From the NCBI RefSeq assembly GCF_016808335.1, contig NC_053137.1, forward strand, positions 6,027,904 through 6,091,903: a DNA stretch of 64,000 nt, in the 5' to 3' direction. Below are positions 32,835 to 43,324 of this stretch, piece after piece (position 1 is the stretch's first letter; every line of letters begins with the position of its first letter). This DNA is from Panicum virgatum. Taxonomy: Eukaryota > Streptophyta > Magnoliopsida > Poales > Poaceae. The notes beneath the pieces were generated by a model. That model was given only the letters and a program-made list of their open reading frames with translations, made no database searches and was not told the DNA's origin. A program made the position numbers and the translations under genes.

Positions 32835-33040
32835 AAAGTTTTAACTGAACTCATCACATCGAATCTTTAAACATATGCATGGAGTATTAAATGCAGTTGA
32901 AAAAAAATAACTAGTTATACAGTTTAACTGTAAATGACGAGACGAATCTTTTAAGCCTAATTAGTCCATGATTGGATATCAATTACCAAATAATAACGAA
33001 AGTGCTACAGTTGCTGAACCCAAAAATACTAAACAAGGCC
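32835..33040. mobile_element. Tourist-like MITE, left end decayed
   Basis: Internal words match the inner element at 19903-20134 (CATCACATCGAAT, GACGAGACGAATCTTTTAAGCCTAATTAG, GTGCTACAGT). The right end is ...CTAAACAAGGCC. The left terminal repeat is barely recognisable. Confidence 0.65.
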
Positions 33041-33482
33041 AAATTGTTCGAGAAAGGAAAACTAATTCTCCCGACCATCACTGTACTGCAACAGTGCATC
33101 AACTGCTGCTGTGCAGAACAAGAATTTCACGACACATCACACATGCATGACTTGACAAATGACAACGCCCATGCATAAGTACTGTTTTCATGCGTTTGGT
33201 AACACGTCAAATTTTCGTCCCAGTCTGGTCTCGTCACCGGCCTCTCCAAAAAGACAGCGTGCATGTTTCTATGGCATGCATAGAATTATTTGGGAGGAGG
33301 TAATTTTCTCAAGTTGGTAAATTTTCTCTTTTCCACAGTCGATGAAGATGGACCGTTGGATTTGCATCCAACAAACCTCAGTCGTTCTTCTTCCTCCCAT
33401 CTCCAACCCAAGATTTTCCTCTTTAAATTGGCAGAAAAAAACTCCTGATATCAAACCCCACACCATGTTTCTTCATTGGGTG

Positions 33483-33800
33483 TAGGCGTGTAGCTCTGAA
33501 ATTAAAGCTCGCAGTTGGCGAGTAGAACCATGCAGAACTACAATGATCACGTGTACACTTCCGATCACTATAAAGGCCCTGTTCAGATATAAAAAAAATT
33601 CTACAGTGTCCGTCACATCGAATGTTCGGACATATGTATGGAGCATTTATACAGTCTAATTGATTAGCACGAGATGAATCTTTTAAGCCTAATTAGTTCA
33701 TAATTAGATATTATTTATCAAATAACAACGAAATGTACTACAGTACCAAAACCAACAACTTTTCACCAACTAAATAGGGTCTGCAGATGAATTTGTTTTC
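33483..33800. repeat. Segment matching the YOS1 5'UTR intron (51.10-51.21 kb)
   Basis: Shared words in the same order are AAAGCTCGCAGT, GCAGAACTACAATGATCA, CCGATC.CTAT and, beyond a MITE, ATGAATTTGTTTTCGCT against ATGGATTTGTCTTCGCT. The YOS1-intron copy lacks the MITE and so shows the empty site. This piece adjoins the duplicate B1 that follows. Confidence 0.75.
33575..33781. mobile_element. Tourist-like MITE
   Basis: It starts GGCCCTGTTCAG and ends ...CAACTAAATAGGGTC, with TAA on the left. It shares the internal words CTACAGTGTCCGTCACATCGAATGTT and GCACGAGATGAATCTTTTAAG-type sequence with 19903-20134. It is absent from the matching position near 51.19 kb. Confidence 0.8.
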
Positions 33801-34605
33801 GCTAACTCGTTTCCTATTCATCTCGGTCATAATTGCTTTCTCCTCGGACAAAACCATGGTGAACCAAATCCGAGGGCATCTATTCATTGCAGATCGCGAT
33901 CATTGGAACTCATTCAATCGCAACTGCGCTTCCTCCGCCTTCTTCCTCCAGTCCGCCGTCCGCTCCTCGCCTTCTCCCACCTCCCCGGCTTCGGCGATTC
34001 CGCTGCCATCCTCCATCACCGTCATGCTAATCTTTCTCGTGGTCGCGCTGTCTTCTCCTCGCTCCGCCGCCGGCTAGCACCCACCGTGGGTCCTACCCGG
34101 CCCAAACGGTGGCGTTCCCGCAACGCCTCGCTCTTCGTGGGCCAACCCGCCACCACCGTCGGGCCGCCGCCGGTGCCCCCGCCTCTAGGGCTGCCGGTCA
34201 TGGAAGCCCCAGCAACCTGAACTCTAGGGTCCGCCGCCGCCCTCCACCACCCCTGCTGCCGGTGACTTGGCTGGGGGCCGCTCCGCCCCTCCATCTCCCC
34301 TGGCTCCGACCACTGCTAACATCAATGGAGAAGATGAACAGGAGCGATTGCGCCCTTCGCGATAGGTCGGATTCCACACACGTGATGAATAGCTTTGGCC
34401 CCCAAATTCAGGCGACATATTTTCTCCTTGCATGGCCTACAACTTGCAAGCAGAGGATGGCGATTTGACAAAAAAATGCAGTTGGTGCGATGACGATGAA
34501 TCACCAAAAATTAAAATGTTTTGACCCATCATCAATATTTTCTCTTTGTTTTCTTATGCCAAGAAACTAATTCACAATGTCGGTAGAAAATGGCACACCC
34601 ACGTT
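33797..34605. repeat. Segmental duplicate B1 (matches 18.99-19.62 kb)
   Basis: Direct-orientation partner of A1. Compared with A1 it lacks the Stowaway element. It has about 550 extra bases (about 33870-34415) that are GC-rich and Pro/Ser-biased in translation, with no recognised domain. Confidence 0.82.
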
Positions 34606-34782
34606 TCTCTCGGCCCTTTTAAAGTAATTATCTCTTCTTTCCTTGGCTCGTTTTTTTCTCTCTAGAAGTTCTAGAAGTTCCCTACATGACATCTTAACTT
34701 TCTTTCTTCCATTATTTGGCTCATCCGTTAGCTTCTTTGTGCAGTGAACTTCCTAAGTAAACAGGTCAGATTATTTAGAAAA

Positions 34783-35308
34783 GGAAAAAGTCCAATTTTA
34801 ACCATCCAACTATTGTCCGAGTTCGATTTTGGCCATCCAACTTCAAAACCGGGTATCCTTGACCATCCAACTCTCAAAACTAGTCAGATTTGGCCATCCT
34901 GGTGATTTTGGGTGTGGTTTTGCTGATGTGGACGCCACGTGACGGTGGAACCCCTCTGTGAGCCCTCCTCTCCCCCTTCCCTCTTTTTTCTTTCCTCTCT
35001 CCTCTCCCTCTCGTCTCACCCTGCGCCGACCACCGCCCTCCCCCGCGCGCCTCTCCAGCTCGCCAGGCCGGCGGTGTTGGCCCGTGGCGGAGCTCGAGCG
35101 GTGCAGGCAGGGCAGGCAGCGAGGAGGGCTGACAGGTGGGTCCCACCGCCATGTGGCGTCGACATCAGGAAAACCGCACTCAAAACCACTAGGATGGCCA
35201 AATCTGACCGGTTTTGAGAGTTGGATGGTCAAGGATACCCGGTTTGGGAGTTGGATGACCAAAATCAAACTCGGACAATAGTTGGATGGCAAAAAATAAA
35301 TTTTTTCT
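34783..35308. mobile_element. Mutator-type MITE with long inverted repeats
   Basis: The arms of about 170 bases are inverted copies: AACCATCCAACTATTGTCCG on the left pairs with CGGACAATAGTTGGATGG on the right, and GATTTGGCCATCCT pairs with AGGATGGCCAAATC. TTTAGAAAA flanks it at 34774-34782 and 35309-35317, a 9-bp duplication. The GC-rich centre (about 34965-35140) has no recognised coding sequence. Confidence 0.85.
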
Positions 35309-36255
35309 TTTAGAAAAAGACCAAAATACCCCTAGACAAAGGATTGGGTTGAAACCTGGTCTGTTCTCCCCTCCGGCCCTCCCCCACTCTATTCCTCCAA
35401 GCACCCGTAACGCACGGGGGGCACGTCGAGGGCCCACCGGCGTCAAGTACGCCGCGCTGGACTCACCTCTTGATGATAAGTCTGCTTCGGCAGTGCCAGC
35501 TCGATTAGGCCACCGTTGCCTCTTATATTTCGTAATGTTCTATGGCCCAAAAGGCTATTTGTATTCTCCTCTTTTCCTTCTAATAACAAATTTCTCTTTT
35601 TTTGTGAGGATTTCAATAATAACAAAATTCAAATTCAAGGGACTTCTATCTTTTGTCGTCGGTTTTTAAAAATTGTTGTATGCTTCTATTACCTCACTGA
35701 ACAATATCCAAAATCAGTGGCAGAGCTCCCCATGTGGTAGGTTGGGGCAGCTGCCCCACCTACTGCCTGAGTCGCACCACTAAGATCCTGTCTTCCTGCC
35801 TTCCGGCGAGGTGGTGAGCGATGGAGCGGTGACGCTGTGCTCCACCTAAATTTTTATTCGAGCTCTGCCACTTCCCAAAAGGGCCATTTAAATAGCTCAT
35901 ATACTTTCTCAAATAAAAAAAAGAAATGTCACGAGGAGTGTCAGAATGTGCCTACTGGGCGAATTTTGCTCGACAGACGTGGACAAGTGTGAACGTACGG
36001 CGATTTTTTTATTCTAATTGTTCCTCATTTGTTGTTAAACTTCGAATCGGATAATAAAAGATCTCCATGGCATCAAATTAACACGCGTCATTAGGGAAGC
36101 GAAGTTTGCTTGCAGCTTACTGCCAGTCGGACGCGTTTTGTACTTCAATTTGGTGGCATCACAGATGATGGCTAGAACAACCAGAGAACATCTGACCCCC
36201 AGACTCTGCTGCTGACCTCTGTCACTAACATCTTATCGCGTACTGACATCTCCGA
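35309..36255. other. Intergenic DNA with one hAT-like MITE
   Basis: 35330-35700 shows no gene. 35715-35872 is a small TIR element listed separately. The remainder up to 36255 has no recognised feature. Confidence 0.4.
35715..35872. mobile_element. Small hAT-like MITE
   Basis: Ends CAGTGGCAGAGCTC and GAGCTCTGCCACT are inverted repeats. Flanking sequences TCCAAAA and TCCCAAAA suggest a decayed 8-bp duplication. The centre holds GGGGCAGCTGCCCC, itself a palindrome. Confidence 0.6.
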
Positions 36256-36510
36256 GGCTGCGTTCACTTCCCCCAAACTTTTCAAATTTTCCATTACATC
36301 GAAATCATATCGAAACATTAAATATAGTAAATGATCCATGCATGGAATAGTAAATAAAAAACTAATTGCATAGTTTTGATGTACGTTGCGAGACAAATTT
36401 ATTGAGCCTAGTTAGCCTATAATAGGGCAATATTTACCACAAACAAACGAAAAATGCTACAGTGTACTTGTGATATTTTCTACCAGATTTTGGCGGATCT
36501 AAACACACCC
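36256..36510. mobile_element. Tourist-like MITE
   Basis: It starts GGCTGCGTTCACTTCCCC and ends GGATCTAAACACACCC. Internal words (CATGCATGGAATAGTAAATAAAAAACTAATT, TTGCGAGACAAATTTATTGAGCCTA) place it with the other MITEs of this family in the window. Confidence 0.6.
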
Positions 36511-36645
36511 TGATTTGTAAAAGTACTAGAAAAGCGAGATATCTGCTGCAAGGTGAGTCTGCGATGCCACCAAAGTTTCTGTCACGGCCATCATCGTAAT
36601 CAGTCGGGGTTGTGCTGTTTCCTCTGTGATTGTAATCAGAACTGC

Positions 36646-37411
36646 ATGGCGTCGCTGTGGAGCATGCTGGGGCAGGCGGCGAGCGTGATGCAGGTGGCCG
36701 GCGTCGACGGGTTCGGGATAGCGTCGATGATCGCCACGACGGCGCGCGCGGCGAGCCGCAACAAGGATCTGTGCTAGCTGCTCGCGAACAAAGTCGAGGT
36801 CGTCGGCGACCTGCTCAGGGAGCTGCAGATCCCGGAGCTGAGGCGGCACCGGTCGACGCGGCGGCCGCTGGACGAGCTGCGCAGGGCGCTGTTCTGCGCG
36901 TACATGCTCGTCTGGTCCTGCGGCCAGCAGCAGCGGAACACGAGCCAGATCTACCAGCTGTGGAAGAGCGCCGACATGGCCTCGATGCTCCGGCAGGCCC
37001 AAGACGAGATCGACGGCTACATCATCCTCATCCCCATGATCACTGCCGTCGCCTCCCTCAGAGCCTGGGTATCTTCTCTTCTGCATCTCTACTATCAATT
37101 CTCCATCGGATTTCACTACACGCTCTATTCTGCTGGCTGTGGCTAGTATTTGTTATGTTAATTTGAAACCGTCAAAAATTCGCTTCACATATTTAGTTAG
37201 ACAATGAAATGTAGTACACTGAAGTGAACAGGTTTATACTCTGTTCTCATTGACTCCTTTTCACCAAGGTTAGCATTGGCCTGTTTTCCTTTTGCAAGAA
37301 CTAGCAGTACACATTTTCCTTTTTCATGTGAACGTCTTAATTATTTCTCAGCTAACAGGGTACTCAGGAGGTTCAAGACAGCGTGACAAATGATCCGGCA
37401 CCAGCATTAAG
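36646..37411 (+). pseudogene. MCAfunc-domain gene fragment with in-frame stop
   Basis: The ATG at 36646 opens MASLWSMLGQAASVMQVAGV and IASMIATTARAASRNKDLC, then a TAG at 36775-36777. The same frame continues LLANKVEVVGDLLRELQIPE, LRRALFCAYMLVWSCGQQQ and AQDEIDGYIILIPMITAVAS to a GT at 37069. This is the helical MCAfunc/MLKL-NTD-like region seen at the start of MCA1 (mid1-complementing activity) proteins and of grass kinases with this N-terminus. A likely second exon (37359-37411) reads TQEVQDSVTNDPAPALR. The stop could be a single change from CAG. No kinase or PLAC8 part follows, so this is a truncated pseudogene. A stop-codon sequencing error cannot be excluded. Confidence 0.72.
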
Positions 37412-38301
37412 GTCGTTCAAACTTTGTCTTTTCATTAGCTGCATGCATATAGTTTATTTTGGGATGACCTCACTTAGAGCTTGTACTGAAAACTTGCGGG
37501 CCTCACTTATCTATTGAAGAAGTTACCGAATCGCCCACACATGAGATGGAACGACTGCCAATAGGTCGCTTTGCAATGATTCCAATTTGTTGCACCTTGC
37601 ACTATGTTTTAGCTCAAGAATTCACACTTTGCACCACCTTTTTTTTTTTTTTGCCTTGAGTGACCTTGGGCCCATAAGTGAGTCACATATATAGACAACC
37701 CAAAGGTTGCCACTGTTAAGCAATTTGATGCAATTGCACCCAGCTGAGTCCTGAGTGGGTACAAGACCTGATGCAGTAGCAACATTAGAAGATGGTGTAA
37801 AAGAGTAGCTGATGAACTGATTTTTTTTTAAGAAAGTAGCTCATGAACTAGCGGAGCTAAAGAACGATGCATTGTGTACTGACCAATTTGAAGAAAGTTT
37901 GATGTCTCCCGCCAAATTTTGCCTATATTTTAACTTTGGCAATCAATATAATTTTTATGAACATTTTTACTCGGTTTCTGAATATGGTGCAGCTAGAATA
38001 GCCTTCAAAAGTAGTTCCATGTGTTACAACTTCACTAATTATATTTTCATCCATTCTACGCTAATAATATAGTTAAAGAGGTTATGCTGGCATCCGCGCG
38101 AATGTCCCAAATGATGCGATTTTGTTACGCAAAGAGTACTAATTAGTTGTTTTACCATCATGCCAGTTTGAAATGTTACAAGTAAAATACTGTCAAAAGA
38201 TATATTTTTTTAGCATCACTCCGTTAGGTTTAGCAAAATATTAAAACACTATTTCATGATTAAAGTTCCATTCGGAGATCCTGCAGAAACTCCAATTATT
38301 C
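37412..38301. other. Intron-like DNA between the two MCAfunc fragments
   Basis: AT-rich, with a T14 run near 37640. No exon could be identified between the two MCAfunc-like pieces. Confidence 0.4.
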
Positions 38302-38658
38302 ATGATTAAGTGGTTTGATCTGATGAATGTAGAACATGAACATGTGGGGGACCTGGTGTCGATGATTGAGCAAAGCGCAGGCACCGCACGCCACAACAGA
38401 AATCAGTGCCAGCAACTCGCGCGGCAAGCCCGAATCGCCGGCGGCGGTCAGCTAGTAGGGGGGTTGCTCGATGCGCAGGCAATGGAGGGCCTGGAAGAAA
38501 CTCTCTTCCGTGCATACATGCTCGTTTGTTTCTGCGGCCAGTACAGCAGAAGCCAGCTCCGCCAAATGTTCACGGGAGCAGATGTGGACTCTGTGTTTCG
38601 GCTGGCACAAGACGAGATCATCAGCAGCCGAATCAACCTCATGGTCTCTTCCAGATAA
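38302..38658 (+). pseudogene. Second MCAfunc-like fragment
   Basis: The frame contains HVGDLVSMIEQSAGTARHNR, QCQQLARQARIAGG, LEETLFRAYMLVCFCGQYSR and LAQDEIISSRINLM, then TAA at 38656. It follows the same helix order as the fragment at 36646 (SMI...TARxNR...; L..A.YMLV..CG; QDEI), but is clearly diverged. The N-terminal Met region does not match the usual family start, and the domain breaks off before the IPLI motif. It may be an exon of the same broken gene or a second degenerate copy in tandem. Confidence 0.62.
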
Positions 38659-39885
38659 TCCTTTTGCTCTCTACCCTTTTTTTCAATTCAACAATTTTGA
38701 GCAGTCTGTTTTCTTCACATGATTTTGGGCAGTCTTTGTCAGTACATAGATAGTCGTCAGACATTGTTCTAGTGGGTGGGGCCAAACTAGGAATTATTGT
38801 TTTAGAAACTTTTTTTTACAATGGTTGCAAAAATATGAGAGCCGTCCATTCAAAGCAATCGGACGGTCCAAAGATAGAAAATACATATATATAGGTGCCT
38901 AAAAAAATTACCAAGAGGTACCCAAATTGGGACCAAATCCAATTTAATTGTTTTTTCGTAATTAAGAAAGGGTATACAGATAATTTCACGTGGTTATTTG
39001 GTATGATGCCCAGGGGCCTATCGCGCATGCTCACGCCGCTCAACCGAAGGTCGTTGTTATCATGGCCGGCGACCACGCGCCGTCCTACCTCGTCAGCGCC
39101 ATTGCCAAGCCGCTCCACGCCGCCCCCGGCACAGGCGACGCTGAGGCAGAGGGCGTGTAATACCCTATATTTTACGAGTTATTAAGTATCTGTAAGAGAT
39201 ATAACGTAAGCTAAATTAACACTTGAGCTTCATAGGTTTTAGGTAAGCTAAGCGAGAAGTTCAACATGTCTTCAACGTGCTTAATTTGGCGAGCATTGCT
39301 AAATTTTTATTATCATAGCTATCATAATAATGCATGTATATGTTGCTTAATTAAATATTGTAAACTGGTCGGCCATAATGTGGAGGTGGCCTAGGAATCG
39401 TTAAAACGTTCATGCTGGACGGCATCCATTTACTTGTATTGTTGGGTAGAGAATTTTTTGGAGCAGATTTGTCTTACTGTGGGCCCCACAATGAAGGTGT
39501 GGATATCAGTCTTCTTGCACGTACGTGTATAGCTTAATTGCGAGCATTGTGGGGCCCACAGTAAGATAATAAAAAGAAAATTACCTGAGTACGTATATGC
39601 CGAGTGCTACTGCTCGAAGTAATTAAGCTAAACATCTATATAGTGTTAATCTAAATATATGATTATAGTATGAAGAGGGCCTATGATGTGCATAAATAAA
39701 CTAAGGAAAAAGAGTGAATAATAAGAACATCAGGCAGTGCAAGCATTTTTGCAAAATGATCGAGACTCGCAGGATCTAAACCATTCACGCACACAATCCG
39801 GCGGCTGGAAAAGTGGGCGACGTGGCCACGCTCCCCGATCAGCTTTTGGACCCAGGTTTCGTGTTATAAGATAAGATAAGATAAC
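38659..39885. other. Intergenic DNA with a perfect 20-bp inverted repeat
   Basis: 39053-39160 contains a short GC-rich open frame starting MAGDHAPSYLVSAIAKPLHA. It runs into TGTAATACCC at 39158, which resembles the start of a Ty3-type LTR. No domain was recognised. A 20-bp inverted repeat is listed separately. No gene supported. Confidence 0.4.
39473..39565. repeat. Perfect 20-bp inverted repeat
   Basis: CTTACTGTGGGCCCCACAAT at 39473-39492 is exactly complementary to 39546-39565, with 53 bases between. It could form a stable stem or be the ends of a small foldback element. Confidence 0.85.
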
Positions 39886-39999
39886 ATTAGATTCCCACTC
39901 GTTTATCTGAAATTCCTGCCATCCAAACACAAACAGGGAGGTGACAATCACTGAAAATGGTTTTACATGAAGCCTCTTTTTTTTCTAAACCAGTTTTTA

Positions 40000-40303
40000 G
40001 GGTCTGCTTGATATTCGGGTATCTAACCTTTAGTTCCATTAAATTAGATGTTTAGATATCAATTAAAAGTATTAAATATAGCCTAATTACAAAACTAATT
40101 GCATAAATGAAAGTTAATTCACCAGAAAAATTCATTAAAACTAATTAATTCATCATTAGCATATGTTTACTGTAGTATAACATGGTCAAATTATAAACAA
40201 ATTAGGTTTAATGGATTCCTCTCACAAGTTAGCTTTTATCTGTGCAATTAATTTTATAATTAGTAGTCTACATTTAGCACTCATATTAGTGTCCAAATAT
40301 CCC
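40000..40303. mobile_element. Tourist-like MITE inside duplicate B2
   Basis: It starts GGGTCTGCTTGATATTCGGG and ends ATTAGTGTCCAAATATCCC. The left flank TTA fits a Tourist-type target. The matching position in A2 has no element. Confidence 0.7.
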
Positions 40304-40548
40304 ATGTGACATGGACAAATTTACTCGAGATGATCCAAAATTTACAATGCTGCCATGGGAAGACGTCCCCCTTTTTCCATGATACAGGTCATTGACGAGG
40401 CCGTGTCCATGGACTGAATTGAAACGTCCAGAAGGGACGGGGCACGGGAGCCTCAAAGGAATCTGGGGCTGGTCCCCACAGCGTCCGCGACGGCGACGGC
40501 CGGCGCATTTATGCTGTTCAAACTGGCAAAGCTAGCGGAAGCATCCAT

Positions 40549-41935
40549 TTTTTTCGGCGAACGTGCCTGTGAGCGCGTGCTAGCACGTATTTTATTAAGA
40601 ATAAAACAATTCGATCGTTACAAATTTTAATAGACATAGACTATTAAAATAAAAATAGAGCACTAACAAATAAGTGACAGAGGATCCTAGAAACAACAAA
40701 TAAAAACAGCAAGAATAGCATAGAGGAGCCACCTGAACCTACCAACCAAACCATGACCAAATGATTGAATCTGCTAAGAAAAACTACAATATCAAGGGCG
40801 CAAAGGTCTACGGCACAACTAAGGTGGCAAAGCATCCACCTGATCGACCAACTATGGCGGTAAAGCATCCGCCTAAAGTGAACTCCAACCAACACGACGC
40901 CAGCAGCAAAGCATCCGCCAGAGCAGAACAGCGGCAAAGCATCCACCGGACGACGACCAAAGCACCCCGAACGATGCAGACAAAGCAGCACGAAGGCAGA
41001 TCCAGAAGCAGCAACTCTCTGAGAAGAGCCGGTGACCACCACCAGTGAAGCTTCCAAAACGATGCCTCCAGGAAGGGAGCGACGCCACAAGCGTCGTCAT
41101 CGTCCGACCAATATGGTCAAGGTTTTCACCCAGAAAACTCACCGGAGATAAGGGAACAGAGGGGAAAGAATGACGCCTTCAAGAAGGTAAATGGTGCTCG
41201 AGGGCGTCGCCGTCATTGGTCCATAGGCAGACCAAGGCTTTCGCCTCCCCCTGTTCCCAACCCAAAGCCAAAGGCCGACACGATCACAGGTCCTGGTCAC
41301 CGAGGCGCTGAAGAACTGCCCCACAGGCTGAGTGGCCGCGGACACGACCACCAGCACCAGAAGCGGCAGCGGTGGCATGGTCACAAGCCCCCCAGCCACC
41401 GAGGGCACCACGCCCACCCAAGCTGCCGGCGCACAGCATAACGTGGCAGACGGCCACGGGCCACAGCCCCCAGTGGCGGCGGCGGCGTAGCCACAGGCCC
41501 CCCGGCCGCGGAGGGCACAACGCCTCACTGCGAGCGGTGGAAGCTGTGGCCCCTAGCCATTGGGGAGGACGCGCTCCGCTAGCACCGGAGAGGGCCGCCG
41601 GCAGCCCAGAGCGCCCGAGTGGGCATGAACGCCACGACCGGCGGGTGGCGGCAGATCCGCCCGGAGGGTCCACGGATCCGGCGAGAAGAATGCCGGATCC
41701 AGCCCCGGTGGCCGGCGGCGGCGAAGTAGCGGCGAGGACAATAGGCTAGGAAGGGGAAGACGGGGGAAGAAAGAAAGGAGGGCGAGCTGAGCCGACTTCG
41801 GCTCAGTTCGAGCACCACCGCCGCCGCCCAAATGGTCACCGGCGGCGGCGGCGTCCACCGGAGGCGGTAGGTGGAGACGAGTGTACGGTGGCGCGGGTGT
41901 CGCCCCCGTGCCGCCTGGGAGAGAGGGGGGGCACC
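40549..41935 (-). mobile_element. 1.39-kb non-LTR retroposon inserted in duplicate B2
   Basis: The near-identical 12-mers GGAAGCATCCAT (40537-40548) and GGAAGCATACAT (41936-41947) flank the insert. The A2 segment has an uninterrupted GGAAGCATCCATCAAAGC, which is the empty site. On the minus strand the insert ends in a T/A run (poly(A) at 40549-40554) preceded by a conserved-looking 3' end. Its 5' part (41300-41900) is GC-rich. AAAGCATCC-type words recur four times at 40827-40950. No RT or gag domain was recognised, so it is non-autonomous or internally deleted. Confidence 0.8.
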
Positions 41936-42246
41936 GGAAGCATACATCAAAGCAGAGGCAAGGTTCCTGCTGGTGGAACCGCGTCGCTGCTTTAAACAAA
42001 CCAGGGAAAGAAGCTGGAGCCACTAGGAACCTTTGGTTTGTTCTTCGGACCCGAAAAGTTTTCATCACTTTTTTTTCCTTTCGCCCATTCTTTCCTTCGG
42101 AGGAGAAGGCATTGCTTGGTGTCAAGTTGGCAGATTGTATAGGGGTGGTGGAATGGAATTGCTTGGTCCAGCTGCCTCCCTTAGTGCTCAGGCAGTAATC
42201 ATTTGGTCTGATTGAGAAGGGGAAAGAGGGGATGCCACTTTGATTA

Positions 42247-42550
42247 GGCCTCGTTTAGATGCATGCTGTAAAGTTTTTGAAAGAAAATCTTTTTATATTT
42301 AAAGTATTAAGTATAGACTAATTACAAAACTCGTATGTAAATAACGAGACGGATTTAATGAGCCTAAGTAATTCGTCATTAGCACATGTTTATTGTAGCA
42401 ATTTAGTGTCTAATCATGGCCTAATTAGGCTCATTACATTCGTCTTGTAATTTACAAACAAACTACGCAATTAGTTTTTTATTTCGTTTAGATTTAATAC
42501 TCTATGCATGTAAGATTCTAATTGGATGGGATGGTTTCGAAATTTTGAAT
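42247..42550. mobile_element. Tourist-like MITE, right end unclear
   Basis: It starts GGCCTCGTTTAGATGC right after TTA and at the exact end of duplicate B2. Internal inverted words AACGAGACGGATTTAATGAGCC and GGCTCATTACATTCGTCTTG-type sequence pair with each other. The right terminus was not found. Confidence 0.65.
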
Positions 42551-43324
42551 TTTGCAAGATCATGCACAGTGTATACAAAATATTTTGTTTTTCCTAGTCT
42601 GCATCCATACGTGAGCACCCGTGTCTGTACTGTATTTCAGAAAAAAAAAACCACGAATCAGAGAGAAACGGGAATTTTTCTCTAATGACAATTGAACATC
42701 AGCAAAGCTGCTGTTACAGCGAGACATTTTGACTCCATTAACATTAGAATATCAACAGAACAAAGTATTCCACAACATAAATTACAAAAGGGACAATTAG
42801 CACATCACCACCAACCGAAACATGCAGGGATCAACAGCATTACTCAGCGCACATTATGAATTCTGATAGACATAAAGGTCTAAACAACCAGCAAATCACT
42901 TGTAATCTAAAAGAGCCACTAGCAAACAAAATGAAGAACAATCACAATCGCTGAGGAAACAAGTCAGTTACTGTTATTTGCCAGAGACCTCCTGTCAGTA
43001 TTGTTAAAAAAGCTGAAAGACTGAAAAACAACAAAATGCAAGATAGGGTCATAGGGTAACACATAACATTGTACTGGGCACAAGCACAATAGATGCAAGA
43101 GGAGCCCCCAACCTTTTTTTATTGGTAAAAACAGAAAAACTGAAGCTCAGTGGACACCGTGTTTAACAGGTATGACAAAAACTAGTTTATAAACATGCAA
43201 TACATCAGAGCTAAACTGAAGTAACATGGCAACTTCCCCAATTCCACAATAGAATCAGTAAATCAGCTATTGCTTGAAGCAACTGAATCAGCCAGTGGCA
43301 CCTACGACTACGATCCTCGAGGGC
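42551..43324. other. 3' flank of the F-box gene
   Basis: AT-rich DNA that may include the 3'UTR of the minus-strand F-box gene. No other feature recognised. Confidence 0.4.

Larger units (their letters stand above)
39886..42246. repeat. Segmental duplicate B2 (inverted partner of 19.6-21.0 kb)
   Basis: Read on the minus strand this repeats A2 from 20990 to 19650. It includes two insertions absent from A2: a MITE at 40000-40303 and a retroposon at 40549-41935. A2's own nested MITEs are absent here. Confidence 0.88.
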
